From the NCBI GenBank assembly GCA_905250115.1, contig CAJNOI010000175.1:4050-68049 (forward strand): a DNA stretch of 64,000 nt, in the 5' to 3' direction. Made by a program: the position numbers and the translations under genes. The notes beneath the pieces are model-generated. The model was not told the DNA's origin. It saw only the letters and a list, made by a program, of their open reading frames with translations, and ran no database searches. Every line of letters begins with the position of its first letter. Positions within the stretch are counted from its first letter, which is position 1. Shown one piece after another: positions 12,031 through 22,474 of the stretch. This DNA is from Adineta steineri (lineage: Eukaryota > Rotifera > Eurotatoria > Adinetida > Adinetidae).

Positions 12031-12347
12031 ATCAGTAATGAAATAGTTGAAGTATGATCTTTTTTATCTTGATTTAGTGAACCAGAAAAGAAAGTGCTCC
12101 ATTGAAAATTGTTCAAACTAATGATCATATATTTTTTCTCGTGGATATTTCATTTGATAAATTAATTGATAAAAATTATTTTTATTTTATTTATTGTTTA
12201 TCAAATTAATTATATATCATAATTTAAGAAAAACTGTTCCGATCATTGAATAAATACATTTGTAAAAGATACAACACCAACAAAAAGCACTAAAAAGAAA
12301 ATAAACAATAAATATTTTTATTATAAGTTTTAGTTTGGTTTATTAAC

Positions 12348-13079
12348 TTACTCATAAATGACAATGTAGTCTGTGTTTTTGGTATTCCATTTGTTACTAT
12401 TGCTAGAATGAAATATGATTTCAATAAGAGAAAAAGATTCAAAATTTGTACTGACTTGGTAATGAACTGGATGATTCACCTCCAACTGTGAAATATGCAC
12501 AACCAAGAAGACCATTGTTACAATCTAATTCAATTTTGAGTAATTTTCCAGCAAGATATGAGGCTACATAATATTAAGTATATATACATTTATTTCAATA
12601 ATTATACTAACCCAAATAAGCATGATTTGATTGAATAGTACGTGCAAATAACTGATCATGTTTAGTAGCATATATAATATCTGTAATTGATGTGTTTTGT
12701 TCATTCGAGTCGATATATGTAGTTAGAAATCCCTCTTGACTCGGTTCATAGTAAGAAAATCCACGACTATTGCATCCTTGACCAGCAGCTAAATTTGATC
12801 CATTAGCAAAACGAATTGGATTATTTTTATTAAGTTGAACATCACCTGGACTATTAGGTTGAGGTGGAGGTAAGGTAAATGATGGATAAAATGGATCTGT
12901 AAATGCATAGATACATTCTGTTATATGATTACCTGAAATCAAAAGAATATATGATTTTATCATTGAATCTTATATGAAATAGGAATCGATTTACCTTCTA
13001 TTGTTTCTGCATTTATTATTCGAAACATCAATAAAAATAACGTTAGTAGTATTCTTATAAAAATCATATTACTTTTCAT
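12348..13079 (-). CDS. Small secreted protein of unknown family
   Basis: Four exons (13079-12995, 12932-12612, 12563-12452, 12402-12348) join in frame through introns of 48-62 bp to give about 190 residues. The start MKSNMIFIRILLTLFLLMF is a clear signal peptide, with cleavage likely after INA. The mature part has a proline-rich patch (LPPPQPNSPGD), an N-glycosylation site (NGS) and a Cys-containing C-terminal half (LDCNNGLLGCAYFTVGGES). No transmembrane helix follows, so it should leave the cell. I recognise no domain. The consistent phase through three junctions and the signal peptide support a real gene even though no single exon is long. Confidence 0.7.
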
Positions 13080-13669
13080 GTAGAAAATCTTTACTTACAC
13101 GTATAATAGAAAAATAAAAAAAAAATCTTTTATGAGATAAATAAAATAAAACATTCGTAATCTTTTATTTTTCGTTTCTATTCATGATAATAAAAGTAGT
13201 ATAGATATATCTATATCAGCAAATAAAAATAAAGATTTACAGATTGTTATTACTCAAAGCAATTTGCTTTTAGTTTTTTATCTCTATGAAAACATGAAGA
13301 ATAAAAATAGTAAATGTTAACATATCTTTGAAAAGTATTTAAAGAATTTTCATACTGAATAAATAATATTTTGTAAAATCTGTTTTGGTGCTGTGTGCAA
13401 CTGGAGAACGGGTTTGCTGCGGACATTATCAATGAGTCATTGAAAGCGGTCTCATACATGATTTACTTCAAGTAAAAGAACTCGCAAAAGAGTAACTGTA
13501 TTTTTTTATTAACGATTATTCTTTTTAAAAATATCTTCTGATTAATATGAATTAATACAATTATTAAATATAAAACAATATTTTTATTAGTAATATAAGA
13601 TATGATTACAATCAAACAGTTATTTGCACACTAATCAATTATTGTTCATATGCAAACAGAATATCTTTA
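13080..13669. other. Intergenic
   Basis: Between two minus-strand genes. AT-rich; nothing coding recognised. Confidence 0.5.
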
Positions 13670-14882
13670 TCATAGTTTTTGATTCCGATCAATCAGTTTT
13701 ATTATTATATCTTCAAGTTTGTGGTTTATTTTATTTTGTGCGAGTTCTAAGGTGATAAGTGTCTATGTAAAAAAGTATTAATGAAGATCGAAAAAAGATT
13801 GAGAAAGTGAAAATCATCATATTATTTTGTAATGCATCAGTCAGATGTTGTGCTCCAATATCTCCTATTTGATTCTGTTCGAGAAATAGTTCAATAAGTG
13901 TCTATATGAAAAAAATGCAGATAAAGATATAACATACATGGAAAAAGAGTATGCAATACTGTATTAATTCTTAACGAATCAGCTAGATGTTGAGCTCCGA
14001 TATTTTCAATTTGAGTCCCGTTGAGATTTAGTGAAATGAGTGCCTAGGAGAAAGACTACACATGAGATAGACAGAGAGTGTATGAAATTTACCATATTAT
14101 ATTGTAATGCAGTAGCCAAATATTGTATTCCAACATATCCAATTTCATTCTTTTCGAGATATAATTTGGTCAGTGTCTATGTAAAGAAGATGTAGATGAA
14201 GACGTAATCTACATGAAAAAAAGATTGAAGATTACTGTATTCTTTCGTGATGTATCAGCTAGATGTTTTGCTCCAACATCTCCTGTTTGAGTAAATCTAA
14301 GATTTAATGTGATGACTGTCTGTATAAAATATTACGGATGTCAATATGAGATAGTTGAAAAAAGATGAAGGCATACCGTGTTGTATCGTAATGCATCAGC
14401 TAGACATTGTGCTTTCACAGTTCCAATTTTATTGGATTGAAGGTTAACTAAGATGAGTGTCTATAATAGATTCTATCTCAATTTGTTAAATTCTAAATTC
14501 TTCTCTATAGTAGAATTTTAGACTTTATTTCATTAAAGGATAAATTAATTTAACAATTATTAAACTCTCCCATAAAAATCTTCCTTTGTTTTTTTCTTCT
14601 TATCTCAATATTACACGTGGGCTGATGAAGAAATAATATATGTAATTTCAATAAAACATTTATAAAAAGAAAAATAATTTAATAATTAATTTCTTCGCTC
14701 ATATATTATTAGATTATAAATTATAAAAATAATCAAAGACATTTCACCTGATATCGATAATAACTATCAATAATGTTATTTAATCATTGACAAACATTTC
14801 TCATTGAACATAGAATAGTAAAATCATTTTGTTGATCAAGAATTCGATAAACAAGTTCTACTGGTATTGTAAGAAAAGACAT
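13670..14882 (-). pseudogene. F-box plus leucine-rich-repeat gene, decayed
   Basis: An exon at 14882-14748 encodes an F-box start (MSFLTIPVELVYRILD, then LCSMRNVCQ) but has an in-frame TGA at 14786-14784. After a gap without coding sequence, six short exons from about 14462 down to 13670 each encode one 28-residue RI/NLR-type leucine-rich repeat, for example TLIELFLEQNQIGDIGAQHL and TLTKLYLEKNEIGYVGIQYL. Each repeat starts TLI or TLT just after its acceptor; one repeat = one exon. The last exon (13762-13670) ends in TGA. One repeat exon lacks its GT donor, and the exons expected between the F-box and the repeats are missing. A living version would present substrates to an SCF ubiquitin ligase. 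Whether a shortened transcript survives is open. Confidence 0.65.
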
Positions 14883-15367
14883 TGGATCTAAAACTTCTTC
14901 AATTCTATTGTATGTTATTTCGAATGTTGTTGTTCTTTCTTTTTGATGATGTAATTACTTGTTGAAAGGTAAAATAAGATTTAAGATAAAATAGATTTTG
15001 AAAACAAAATGTCTCTACATAATTATCAGTACATATAATGCAAAAGAAAGAATCAAGGTCATATATTTATTGACTACAAAATAATACATGTATTGGAATT
15101 AATATTTTTAAATAGAGATTATATTTTAATTGGACTGTCTATGGCTGTTGACTTAGAATATATAATTACAGTTTGAGAGATTTTGTACTAGGATAATGAT
15201 GAGATTGTTTGTAATCTTACCATTAAATGAAGTTTTCTTTTGCGTCGTACAAATGATAAAGTGGTTTTTTTCCTATTTTCTTATTAGACATGTTGTATTA
15301 TAGGCATTATTTTCATTTTATAATGAATCTTGTTAATATTTTTTTTCCTTTAGATCAATTAATAACA

Positions 15368-16333
15368 ATGTCATCACAATCTAATTCTACTATACCATTG
15401 GTATTAGTACAAAAACAATTATATAGATTTGGTGGACCTATTTTAATGATTTTCGGTACTGTGAGTTCTATACTCAGTTTAATAATTTTTCTTCAAAAGA
15501 ATTTACGTAAAAATCCCTGTTCAATTTATTTAATAGCATTTAATATTGGTAATTTATTTCTAATTTATACATCATTATTTTCCCTTATATTAATAAATGG
15601 TTATAATATGGATTCTAGTTTATATAATTTAATTATTTGTCGTCTTCATTTTTATACAATGCTTATATTCGATGTTTTAAGTCCATCTTATTTAATATTA
15701 GCTTCTATTGATCGAATCTTAGTTACTTCACGATATGCTAAATTAAGATGGCAAAGTACTCATCGCCTTGCTTATATATGTATTATGATTGTAACATTAT
15801 TTTGGTTGTTATTTCATAGTCATGCATTAGTTTTAACAAATATTATCGAACCATTACCAAATTTTTTTCGATGTTATTTTCAACCTGGAATCTATTTAGT
15901 ATTTTTAGGCTATTATTCTTTGATCATTAAAGGAATTCTTATTCCTCTATTGATGATTATTTTCGGATTGTGGACTGTGAAAAATATTCGAAGTATTGGT
16001 CGTGTTGATCCTCGTCCTGTTTTAATAATTACTAGAAGAAAAACGATCGGTGGTTTATATCTAAAACATTCAAAAGATCGACAATTTATCCAAATTTTAT
16101 TTATTGATATTATAGTATATATTATTTTTAGTTTAATGATATCAGCCGTTTTCATGTACCAACAGTTTGCTCAATATAAATCATACAATTTGATTTCTGT
16201 TCAAATTCTAGGCTTTTTAACATCTATAGCTACTTTTAGTTCTTATATTCCATTCTGTTTTGGATTCTATACCAATTTCATAATGTCCAAGCAGTTTCGT
16301 CATGAAGTTAAACATTATATTCTGTGTCAATAG
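15368..16333 (+). CDS. Rhodopsin-like G-protein-coupled receptor
   Basis: About 321 residues with seven hydrophobic segments. An N-terminal Asn-Ser-Thr glycosylation site precedes TM1 (FGGPILMIFGTVSSILSLII). The ICL1 signature LRKNPCSIYLIAFNIGNLF leads into TM2, a Cys sits at the top of TM3, and TM3 ends ILASIDRILVTSRY, a DRI variant of the DRY motif. The C-terminal region FCFGFYTNFIMSKQFRHEV replaces the usual NPxxY by a looser pattern. This matches the large bdelloid families of orphan peptide-type receptors; the ligand is unknown. An ATG lies upstream at 15290, but a T-rich tract ending TTTAG at 15350-15354 looks like an acceptor, so I prefer the start at 15368. The 3' end was copied to 20460-20645. 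Confidence 0.85.
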   Translation: MSSQSNSTIPLVLVQKQLYRFGGPILMIFGTVSSILSLIIFLQKNLRKNPCSIYLIAFNIGNLFLIYTSLFSLILINGYNMDSSLYNLIICRLHFYTMLIFDVLSPSYLILASIDRILVTSRYAKLRWQSTHRLAYICIMIVTLFWLLFHSHALVLTNIIEPLPNFFRCYFQPGIYLVFLGYYSLIIKGILIPLLMIIFGLWTVKNIRSIGRVDPRPVLIITRRKTIGGLYLKHSKDRQFIQILFIDIIVYIIFSLMISAVFMYQQFAQYKSYNLISVQILGFLTSIATFSSYIPFCFGFYTNFIMSKQFRHEVKHYILCQ

Positions 16334-17179
16334 AATGTGTGTGTGTGTGTGTATGAATGTGAATTATAAATTAGTATTTAACTTGTCTTAAAATGGTTAA
16401 TTGTTATTTGTTGTTTCAATGTTGTGTTTAAAAATACTTTTATATCATTCAATATTGTTAATAAAAACTATTGAAAAAAAGAATTTGTTTATATTTTTTA
16501 ATATAAAGAACGACTTAGACTTGCTATAGAGACGTAAAATTTTAAATTTGTTAGTTTAGCAATGAGAGTACTAGTTTGACTCTTACAAATGCTCTCAACT
16601 TCATTAACAATTAGAGAACAAAAGAAATAAAATGTTAATTGAATAATTTAATCAAAAATCTTTTTTCTTATAAATGATCAGAAGTAAAAATAATTGAATA
16701 ATTATCAATAGTTGTTAGAAATAATAGTTCAGCTTTTTGATAAATTTGTTCAACTGTACGTAATAAAGCTTTTTGTAATGGAATAAAACTTTGTTCGTCA
16801 TTCTTTAATAAATGTATTAATTAATTCATTATCTAAATGTGAAAACTCTGGTTTAAATTATCTTTCATACAATTAGCGTGTGATGATTGTGGAACTTTTT
16901 CAGTATATATTTATTATGGTGGTGAATTTTTCATAAAATATAAAAATTGATTAGCTAATTCTTGTATGTGTTCACATACAGCTTTTACTCTTGAGAAAGA
17001 AAAATAAACATAGTTTTTCAACAAAAAAAACTGTATATATATTTTCAGTTTGACGATACATAACCATATTTTGTAATACCACAAAGATAATAATTCATAA
17101 TTTTCAGTCTTTTGCGTGTGTTGAGCAAATCTGAAAAAAAACATTTTATTTTTATCTGTAATCTAACCGATATCATTAG
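16334..17179 (-). other. Degenerate coding-like remnants, unidentified
   Basis: The GPCR 3' UTR (a (TG)n run, AATAAAA near 16461) is followed by minus-strand patches that read like protein but are broken. Examples are ALLRTVEQIYQKAELLFL near 16690-16780 and RVKAVCEHIQELANQFLYFM near 16925-16990. They have no continuous frame and no recognised family, and may be the tail of the neighbouring decayed ATPase gene or another lost gene. Confidence 0.35.
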
Positions 17180-17975
17180 TGCAAACTAACCAATTTTCAT
17201 TTGTAAATCAAAACGACCACGGCGAAGTAATGCTGGTTCAATCATATCACCCAGGTCGAACAATCCGGCACGGACACGGCCGGTTCCATGGTATTCCGGA
17301 GATTTCATGGAAGCAGTATTCCCGTTGAACGGATCCGGTGACCGAATTTATCTAATTCAGGCCGAAACCGACAGGAACATGTCAAAGCCAGCAGCCGAAT
17401 GCGGTTACCTCACGTTTCCGTCGGATTCCTGGCATTTTCCGGGCGGGTTGCGCCCGGAAATTCATGGAATCCAGCTTCAGGAACCATCGTCTTGGGCTTC
17501 TTCAAAGAGCTCTCGAACTGCTTGCTCTGATTCGCCAATCAATGAGTTTATTAATTCTGGACCATTAATTACTTTTGGTTCAAGACCAAAATACTCGCAC
17601 AATGCACTATAAAATAAATTTAGAAATATTGACTAGATAAAAGCTAATTTAGAAAACATACAGTATAGTGCTTGTTTCGCCTGTACCAAGCGGTCCATGT
17701 AAAATAACACCACGAACACATTGCATTCCTATAAAAAAAAATTGGAAATGATGTGATTATCAAATAGATGAAATTTACCTATTTTTCTCTACACAAGTCG
17801 GCAGAAAATTTTCGTGGTCTAAAAACTTTTCTTACGATTTCTTCAATTGCCGGTGTGCAACCAGCAAGTTTTAATTTTGTGTAATCAATTTGCGCCTTCT
17901 TGTTTATCACTGATGATTCGATACCTTTCACACGATATTTATGATTTAAATGAAGACGACGCAGCTTGCTCTATT
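17180..17975 (-). pseudogene. NSF-type AAA ATPase, decayed
   Basis: Minus-strand exon pieces in the right order match the D1 region of the vesicle-fusing ATPase NSF. At about 17970-17785 is LRRLHLNHKYRVKGIE and then IDYTKLKLAGCTPAIEEIVR. At 17730-17660 is the Walker A segment GVILHGPLGTGETSTI, where the family has GPPGxGKT; the Lys is replaced by Glu. At 17608-17497 is EPKVINGPELINSLIGESE. Finally comes DMIEPALLRRGRFDLQMKIG, the second region of homology. The Walker B segment is missing, and a GC-rich 247-bp repeat (17250-17496) sits in its place. Loss of the P-loop lysine and of Walker B means it cannot act as an ATPase. An intact NSF must be elsewhere, since the gene is essential in animals. 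Confidence 0.7.
17250..17496. repeat. GC-rich short repeat, long copy
   Basis: It begins CCCAGGTCGAACAATCCGGC and ends GAACCATCGTCTTGGG. The termini are weakly inverted (CCCAGG and, from the other side, CCCAAGACGATGG). It is clearly richer in G+C than its surroundings and interrupts the NSF pseudogene. It contains an internal hairpin TTCCGGGCGGGTTGCGCCCGGAA. A shorter relative with the same two ends lies at 18858-18946. No target duplication was found. Confidence 0.6.
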
Positions 17976-18857
17976 AAAGAAAACAAAAAAAAATTAGATT
18001 GAAAAATAGATTAAGATTGTTTGTGTTAATTTAAAAGTGAGAAAAGAGAATGTGATATGATATTACTTATATAACTGAAATATATATACGGAGAAGAATG
18101 AATGAACATGGTGGACGTCCATATAGGCTGATAATAATAGCAAAGGAGAATAGAACAATGGACATAGATGCTCATTGTCAGCTAGTCATATATGTATATG
18201 TATATGTATATATTTTTCTTTTCGTTCTGTAACCAATCAGATTAAAGTTTCTGAACTAAAAGTTTGTCTATTATAATATAGATAAGTACAGAATTTTTAT
18301 TATAACTTATCAGAAAAATAATGACTATCAAGAAGTAAACAAAAATAAACAAGTTTTTAATAAATCATAACAAATAATAGATATACAGTGAACAACATGA
18401 AGATTTTATTGACGAGAGTTCATAGTATTCATAATATTGTTGAAAACATTTAAAAATTCTCACTCATTGTCAACATTTTCTTCTTGTAATCGTGTTTGTT
18501 TTTCGAGTAGATTTGCTACTTGTACTTCAAATCCAGATGCACTTTCACTTGCGCTTTCAATTTTATTTAGCAGCTGATCCATCAGATCAATTTAATTGAT
18601 ACGAAATTTAAAATGGATTGCTTTTTCTTGATTATTATCACTAACACAAACACCATATAAGCGACGTTCTCTTGCTAGTGATGTTGTACGAAATATTTTA
18701 TCTTCAGGAATACTATATAAATCGTTAATATTTATATCTTGTAAGATATATTTTATAATCTATACGCTTAACTGCATATCAATCATTATTGCATGAAAGA
18801 ATTTTATCACGATAATAATCTTTATTATGATAAACAATACATGACATATTGAGGAAG
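17976..18857 (-). other. Coiled-coil-like gene remnant, unidentified
   Basis: From about 18760 down to 18465 the minus strand reads FRTTSLARERRLYGVCVSD, then a stop and a shift, then LNKIESASESASGFEVQVAN and LLEKQTRLQEENVDNE. This is a heptad-like, charged coiled-coil pattern. The frame is broken and I do not recognise the family. The part from 17976 to 18400 shows only AT-rich spacer with a (TATATG)n run near 18191-18214. Confidence 0.35.
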
Positions 18858-18946
18858 CCAGGTCAAACAATCCGGCACGGAAATGGCCTCTTTCGTGGCA
18901 TTCCGGAAATTCATGGAATCCTGCTTCAGAAACCATCGTCCTGGGA
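18858..18946. repeat. GC-rich short repeat, short copy
   Basis: An 89-bp copy that joins the two ends of the 17250-17496 repeat. It starts CCAGGTCAAACAATCCGGCA and ends AAACCATCGTCCTGGG, with the middle missing. The two copies share the run ATTCATGGAATCC and both termini. Confidence 0.6.
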
Positions 18947-19998
18947 TGTTGGATCATTGTTTTTTTCTTTTATAAGTTCGAACCATTGAGAATATATTAC
19001 AACTTACAATAAATAAGAATGTGTGTTTCGAGTTTGTTGCATATGACCCTCGTTATATATATATATTAGTTAATCTCTATTTTCTTTGTATATTCTTTTC
19101 TTTCTTTTCTGTATATATATATATATCCTTTATCAGCTGTTCTTTGTTCTCTTTCTTATGTTCATGACCGATTTTATTTTAATCTATAACTCATTAATCG
19201 AGAAGAAAATTCTCGACTTCTTCCCTGGATATATTTTCTTTATTCATCCCTTCTATAATTACCCACCATTTCTGTGAATAAAACAGTCTGTTGTACAAGT
19301 GATCATCTGATTATAGTATTATATCAAGGACTAATGCAAATTTGATTTTGACAAATATATTTACTGTTGTGTTGCTTCAAATCTTTTGTTTAGACATATA
19401 TTTTCTAATTCATTTCGATAAATGAACCAATGAAAAATCTTGAAATATCATTGCAATGATAAAGGACTAAGACATTCACGATGAATTTCATTTTTCTATG
19501 AGGTAATCAACTGATAAATTTCGAACTAAGTTAAGAGAAAAGTATTGATCAATAAGTACAATCTCATGTTTACTTATTAATTTTATTATTACTTATTCTT
19601 GTAATGTGGAGTTTCATTTAGGATTGTTCAGCTTTGGACTAGCTACAACTTTTCTAGCAGAAATTTTTTAATCCGATGTTCTGTTTCGTTTAAAAGTGAT
19701 TAATAGTAAGAAGTCAAATATTACTATCATTTTATAGTAGCGTTCAGAATAGCCCCACTCACTATAGCCAATGTTCATAACAGCCTCGGACGGGACTATC
19801 ATGAACAAATGAACGGTGCTTCTAGTAAAACAGGTGCTTAACTTGTTCCCAAAGATATTTTTCAAAGATTTTTAGACAGGTGTGTAGAGAATACTTCAGG
19901 CTACATCTCAACATTTTTTTGTTTTTAAAAATGTTAAAAAATAAAAAAGTTATTATACTTTAAAGTCAAAAAAAAAATCTGTTCATAATTCTCCCTGT
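18947..19998. other. Intergenic
   Basis: Mostly T-rich spacer with short (TA)n runs near 19054-19066 and 19112-19125. No gene recognised. Confidence 0.5.
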
Positions 19999-20455
19999 TT
20001 ACTCTAATGATTTAGGTCGACGTTTAACATTGACTATTTCATGTGCTTCTTTCCAGTCTTCATATTGTATTACAAAATCAATCTATAAAAAAAGTAAAAT
20101 AAAGAGAAAAGTATAAGAAATTCTTAGATCATGGTCTTTATGTTATGTTTAATATATATGGTTCAAGCACACATTTCAATGGTATTACTTCTAAAATATT
20201 CTCTATCTTATTCACGATATACTAAAAATCTTCCATGACCTGCTGAATTAAAAGTAAATGAATGATAAAGAAAATAAATATCTATAATTTTACATACACA
20301 ATGCCCACCTTCATTCAGTTTTATTAATGCGTTTCGACATGCAATAATCAATTGTTGTTTCTTAGATTGTTCAATGTAACATGTATCGATATTAGCATTG
20401 ATTGGTAATACAGAAATATCAGGAAAAAAATGAATGAACTTTTGATCGATTTAAC
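19999..20455 (-). pseudogene. Tail of an unidentified gene, partly decayed
   Basis: A clean last exon (20082-19999, phase 0 after TTTTATAG) encodes IDFVIQYEDWKEAHEIVNVK and ends in TAA. Upstream, 20455-20300 reads FFPDISVLPINANIDTCYIE and LIKLNEGGHCVCKI, after which the frame is lost. The xLNEGGxCVCKI pattern faintly resembles the KxGGxxVxK strand of FtsJ-type methyltransferases, but that is only a guess. The copied GPCR tail abuts it directly, suggesting both were moved or truncated by the same event. Confidence 0.4.
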
Positions 20456-20459
20456 ACAA

Positions 20460-20645
20460 GGCTTTTTAACATATGTAGCTACTTTTAGTTCTTATATTCC
20501 ATTCGTTTTTGGATTCTATACCAATTTCATAAAATTAAACATTATATTTTGTGTCAATAGAATGTGTGTGTATGAATGTGAATCATAAATTAGTATCTAA
20601 CTTGTCTTAAAAATAGTTAATTGTTATTTATTATTTCAATGTTGT
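20460..20645 (+). pseudogene. Copied 3' end of the GPCR gene
   Basis: Closely repeats 16211-16425, the last about 40 codons plus 3' UTR of the GPCR at 15368-16333, including GTGTCAATAGAATGTGTGTG. It lacks about 20 bp of the coding end and part of the TG run. Nothing upstream of it resembles the rest of the receptor, so it is a dead fragment. The similarity extends well past the stop codon, which shows DNA-level duplication, not retroposition of a coding domain. Confidence 0.8.
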
Positions 20646-20758
20646 TTATATTTTATAATCTAAAGTATGACTTAATACATGGAAGAATCTTTGTATGGTA
20701 GTCATACATAGCAATGAACAATAGAAAGAAAATCATATAATCATTTCGAGAAATATTG

Positions 20759-22474
20759 TTAGTGACTGGTGGTATCTTTGGAATTTTTATTTTTGTTTAC
20801 AGTTTTTTTATAGGAAGTAAGAACGTTCTCAACCATAGATCCGCTTAGACCAAGATAATTTGCAGGATCGCAGAGATGTTCAAGTTCAGTATTAGATAAA
20901 ACTGCTGAGATATCTTTGTCTTCTTTGAGTAGATCAATCAACATACGATCCTCATCAAGTGCACGACGACAATAAGTATACACAAGATCATGTGCAGATT
21001 GACGACCTAATTTCGGACCAAGACTCATCATAACAGCCTCAGATACAATAAGACCCTTTGTTAGATTTAAATTGCGCATCATATTCTTTGGATGGACCTG
21101 TAGACCAGCCATCATTGATTTTGTTTGACTTAATGCACCAGCTGTAAGAATGAAAGCTTCTGGTAGAACAATCCATTCTAAAATAAAAGGAAAACAAGTT
21201 GAAATGTCTGTATAAGGGATCTTGAATAGATTCACATAGCCCTTCTTTTGCTTCTAATAGAAGATTCACTACAAAAACAAAATCTATGAATTTTACCTAT
21301 TTCCCAAGGACCAGTAGCACGCTCATGGTCGCATAACATAGCATCCATAAGAGCAGCTGAATGTTGACGAACAGTAGCAGCGAGTGCATGAATATATACA
21401 CAACTAATCGGATTAAACTTGTTTGGCATAGTAGAACTGGATCCACGATGAGGAACGTATGGCTCAGAGACTTCGTCAATCTCAGTTTGCATCATTAACT
21501 AAATCAAAATTATAAAATAATTATATGTATGTTTATATATTGAAAAGAAAGTTGATTCTTTTTCTTTTCTTACTTTAATATCCGTTGCGTTTTTGGATAA
21601 AGTGCCACATAGAATACCAAGAAATGCACCCACTTCAGCAAAACGATCGCGCTCCGTATGCCATGCAATCTCCGGTTGAGCTAGGCCTAATTCATGTGCT
21701 AATTCTTCCTGGCACTTCAATGCTATGTCAGCATTCAACGTAGCAAGAGTCCCAGCTGCACCTCCAAATTCCAAAGTTAGAACACGCTTTCGAATCTCTT
21801 CTATACGCTCCTTATGACGTTGAAAAGTGGCTAAGAGACGTGCCATCTTAAAGCCAAAACTAATTGGTACAGCTTGTTGTAAATTGCTACGACCAGCCAC
21901 TAATAAAATCATGATTAATGATACATACAATAGAATATAATACAATATGAGAAAACGACTTACTAGGAGTTAATCGATGATCTTCAGCTAACTTGGCTAC
22001 ACTACTCATAATGTGATCCAGATCACCTTCGATGATATCAAGAGAATCGCGTATAGCCATAACAGTAGCACTGTCAGTGACATCTTGAGTAGTAGCACCC
22101 CAATGACACCATTCACCAAGACCATCACGACAAATAGAAACGATCTGTTGTACAACACCTAATACAGGATATCCAATTAATTCAGTCTTCTCTTTGAGCT
22201 TATCAAAATCAATGTTTTCAACCTTAGCTTTGGCGATAATCTCATCACAAGCTTCTTGAGGAATAATCTTGAGTTTAGCTTGAACTGTAGCTAGTGCAAC
22301 TTCCCACTTCAAATAATATGCAGTGCGTGCCTCATCAGTCCAACGACCTAGTTGAGAAAAAGATAAAGATGGGTAGAAAAGTATTAAGTACTAATTATAT
22401 CTGTACTTACTACGCATCGTAGCATTACCGAAAATATCTTTGAAAATATGAGAATCAACAATAGATGCCATCAT
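20759..22474 (-). CDS. Fumarase/aspartase-superfamily lyase, 3-carboxymuconate cycloisomerase (PcaB)-like
   Basis: Five exons (22474-22411, 22347-21964, 21899-21574, 21498-21297, 21177-20759) keep frame through four introns of 62-119 bp and give 464 residues, the normal family length. The superfamily signature GSSTMPNKFNP is present, with the upstream active-site run WCHWGATTQDVTDSATVM and the turn LTPMAGRSNLQQAVP. The C-terminal third (GLIVSEAVMMSLGPKLGRQS, then ELEHLCDPANYLG) fits bacterial PcaB/CMLE better than animal adenylosuccinate lyase. PcaB closes a lactone ring in the beta-ketoadipate pathway for aromatic breakdown, which animals lack. A bacterial origin followed by intron gain is my inference. 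A divergent adenylosuccinate lyase is the alternative. The soluble form suggests a cytosolic homotetramer. Confidence 0.85.

Larger units (their letters stand above)
11516..12347. other. Intergenic with nested repeats
   Basis: Holds the 3' UTR of the fuseless-like gene (AATAAAATC near 11687), then a G-rich foldback with a hAT MITE inside it (both listed). The remainder up to the stop of the next gene is featureless AT-rich DNA. Confidence 0.55.

Noticed and set aside
20759-22474. Calling the lyase animal adenylosuccinate lyase (Adsl)
   Set aside because: Length and signature allow it, but the C-terminal pattern fits PcaB better; the symbol was left empty until a tree is made.
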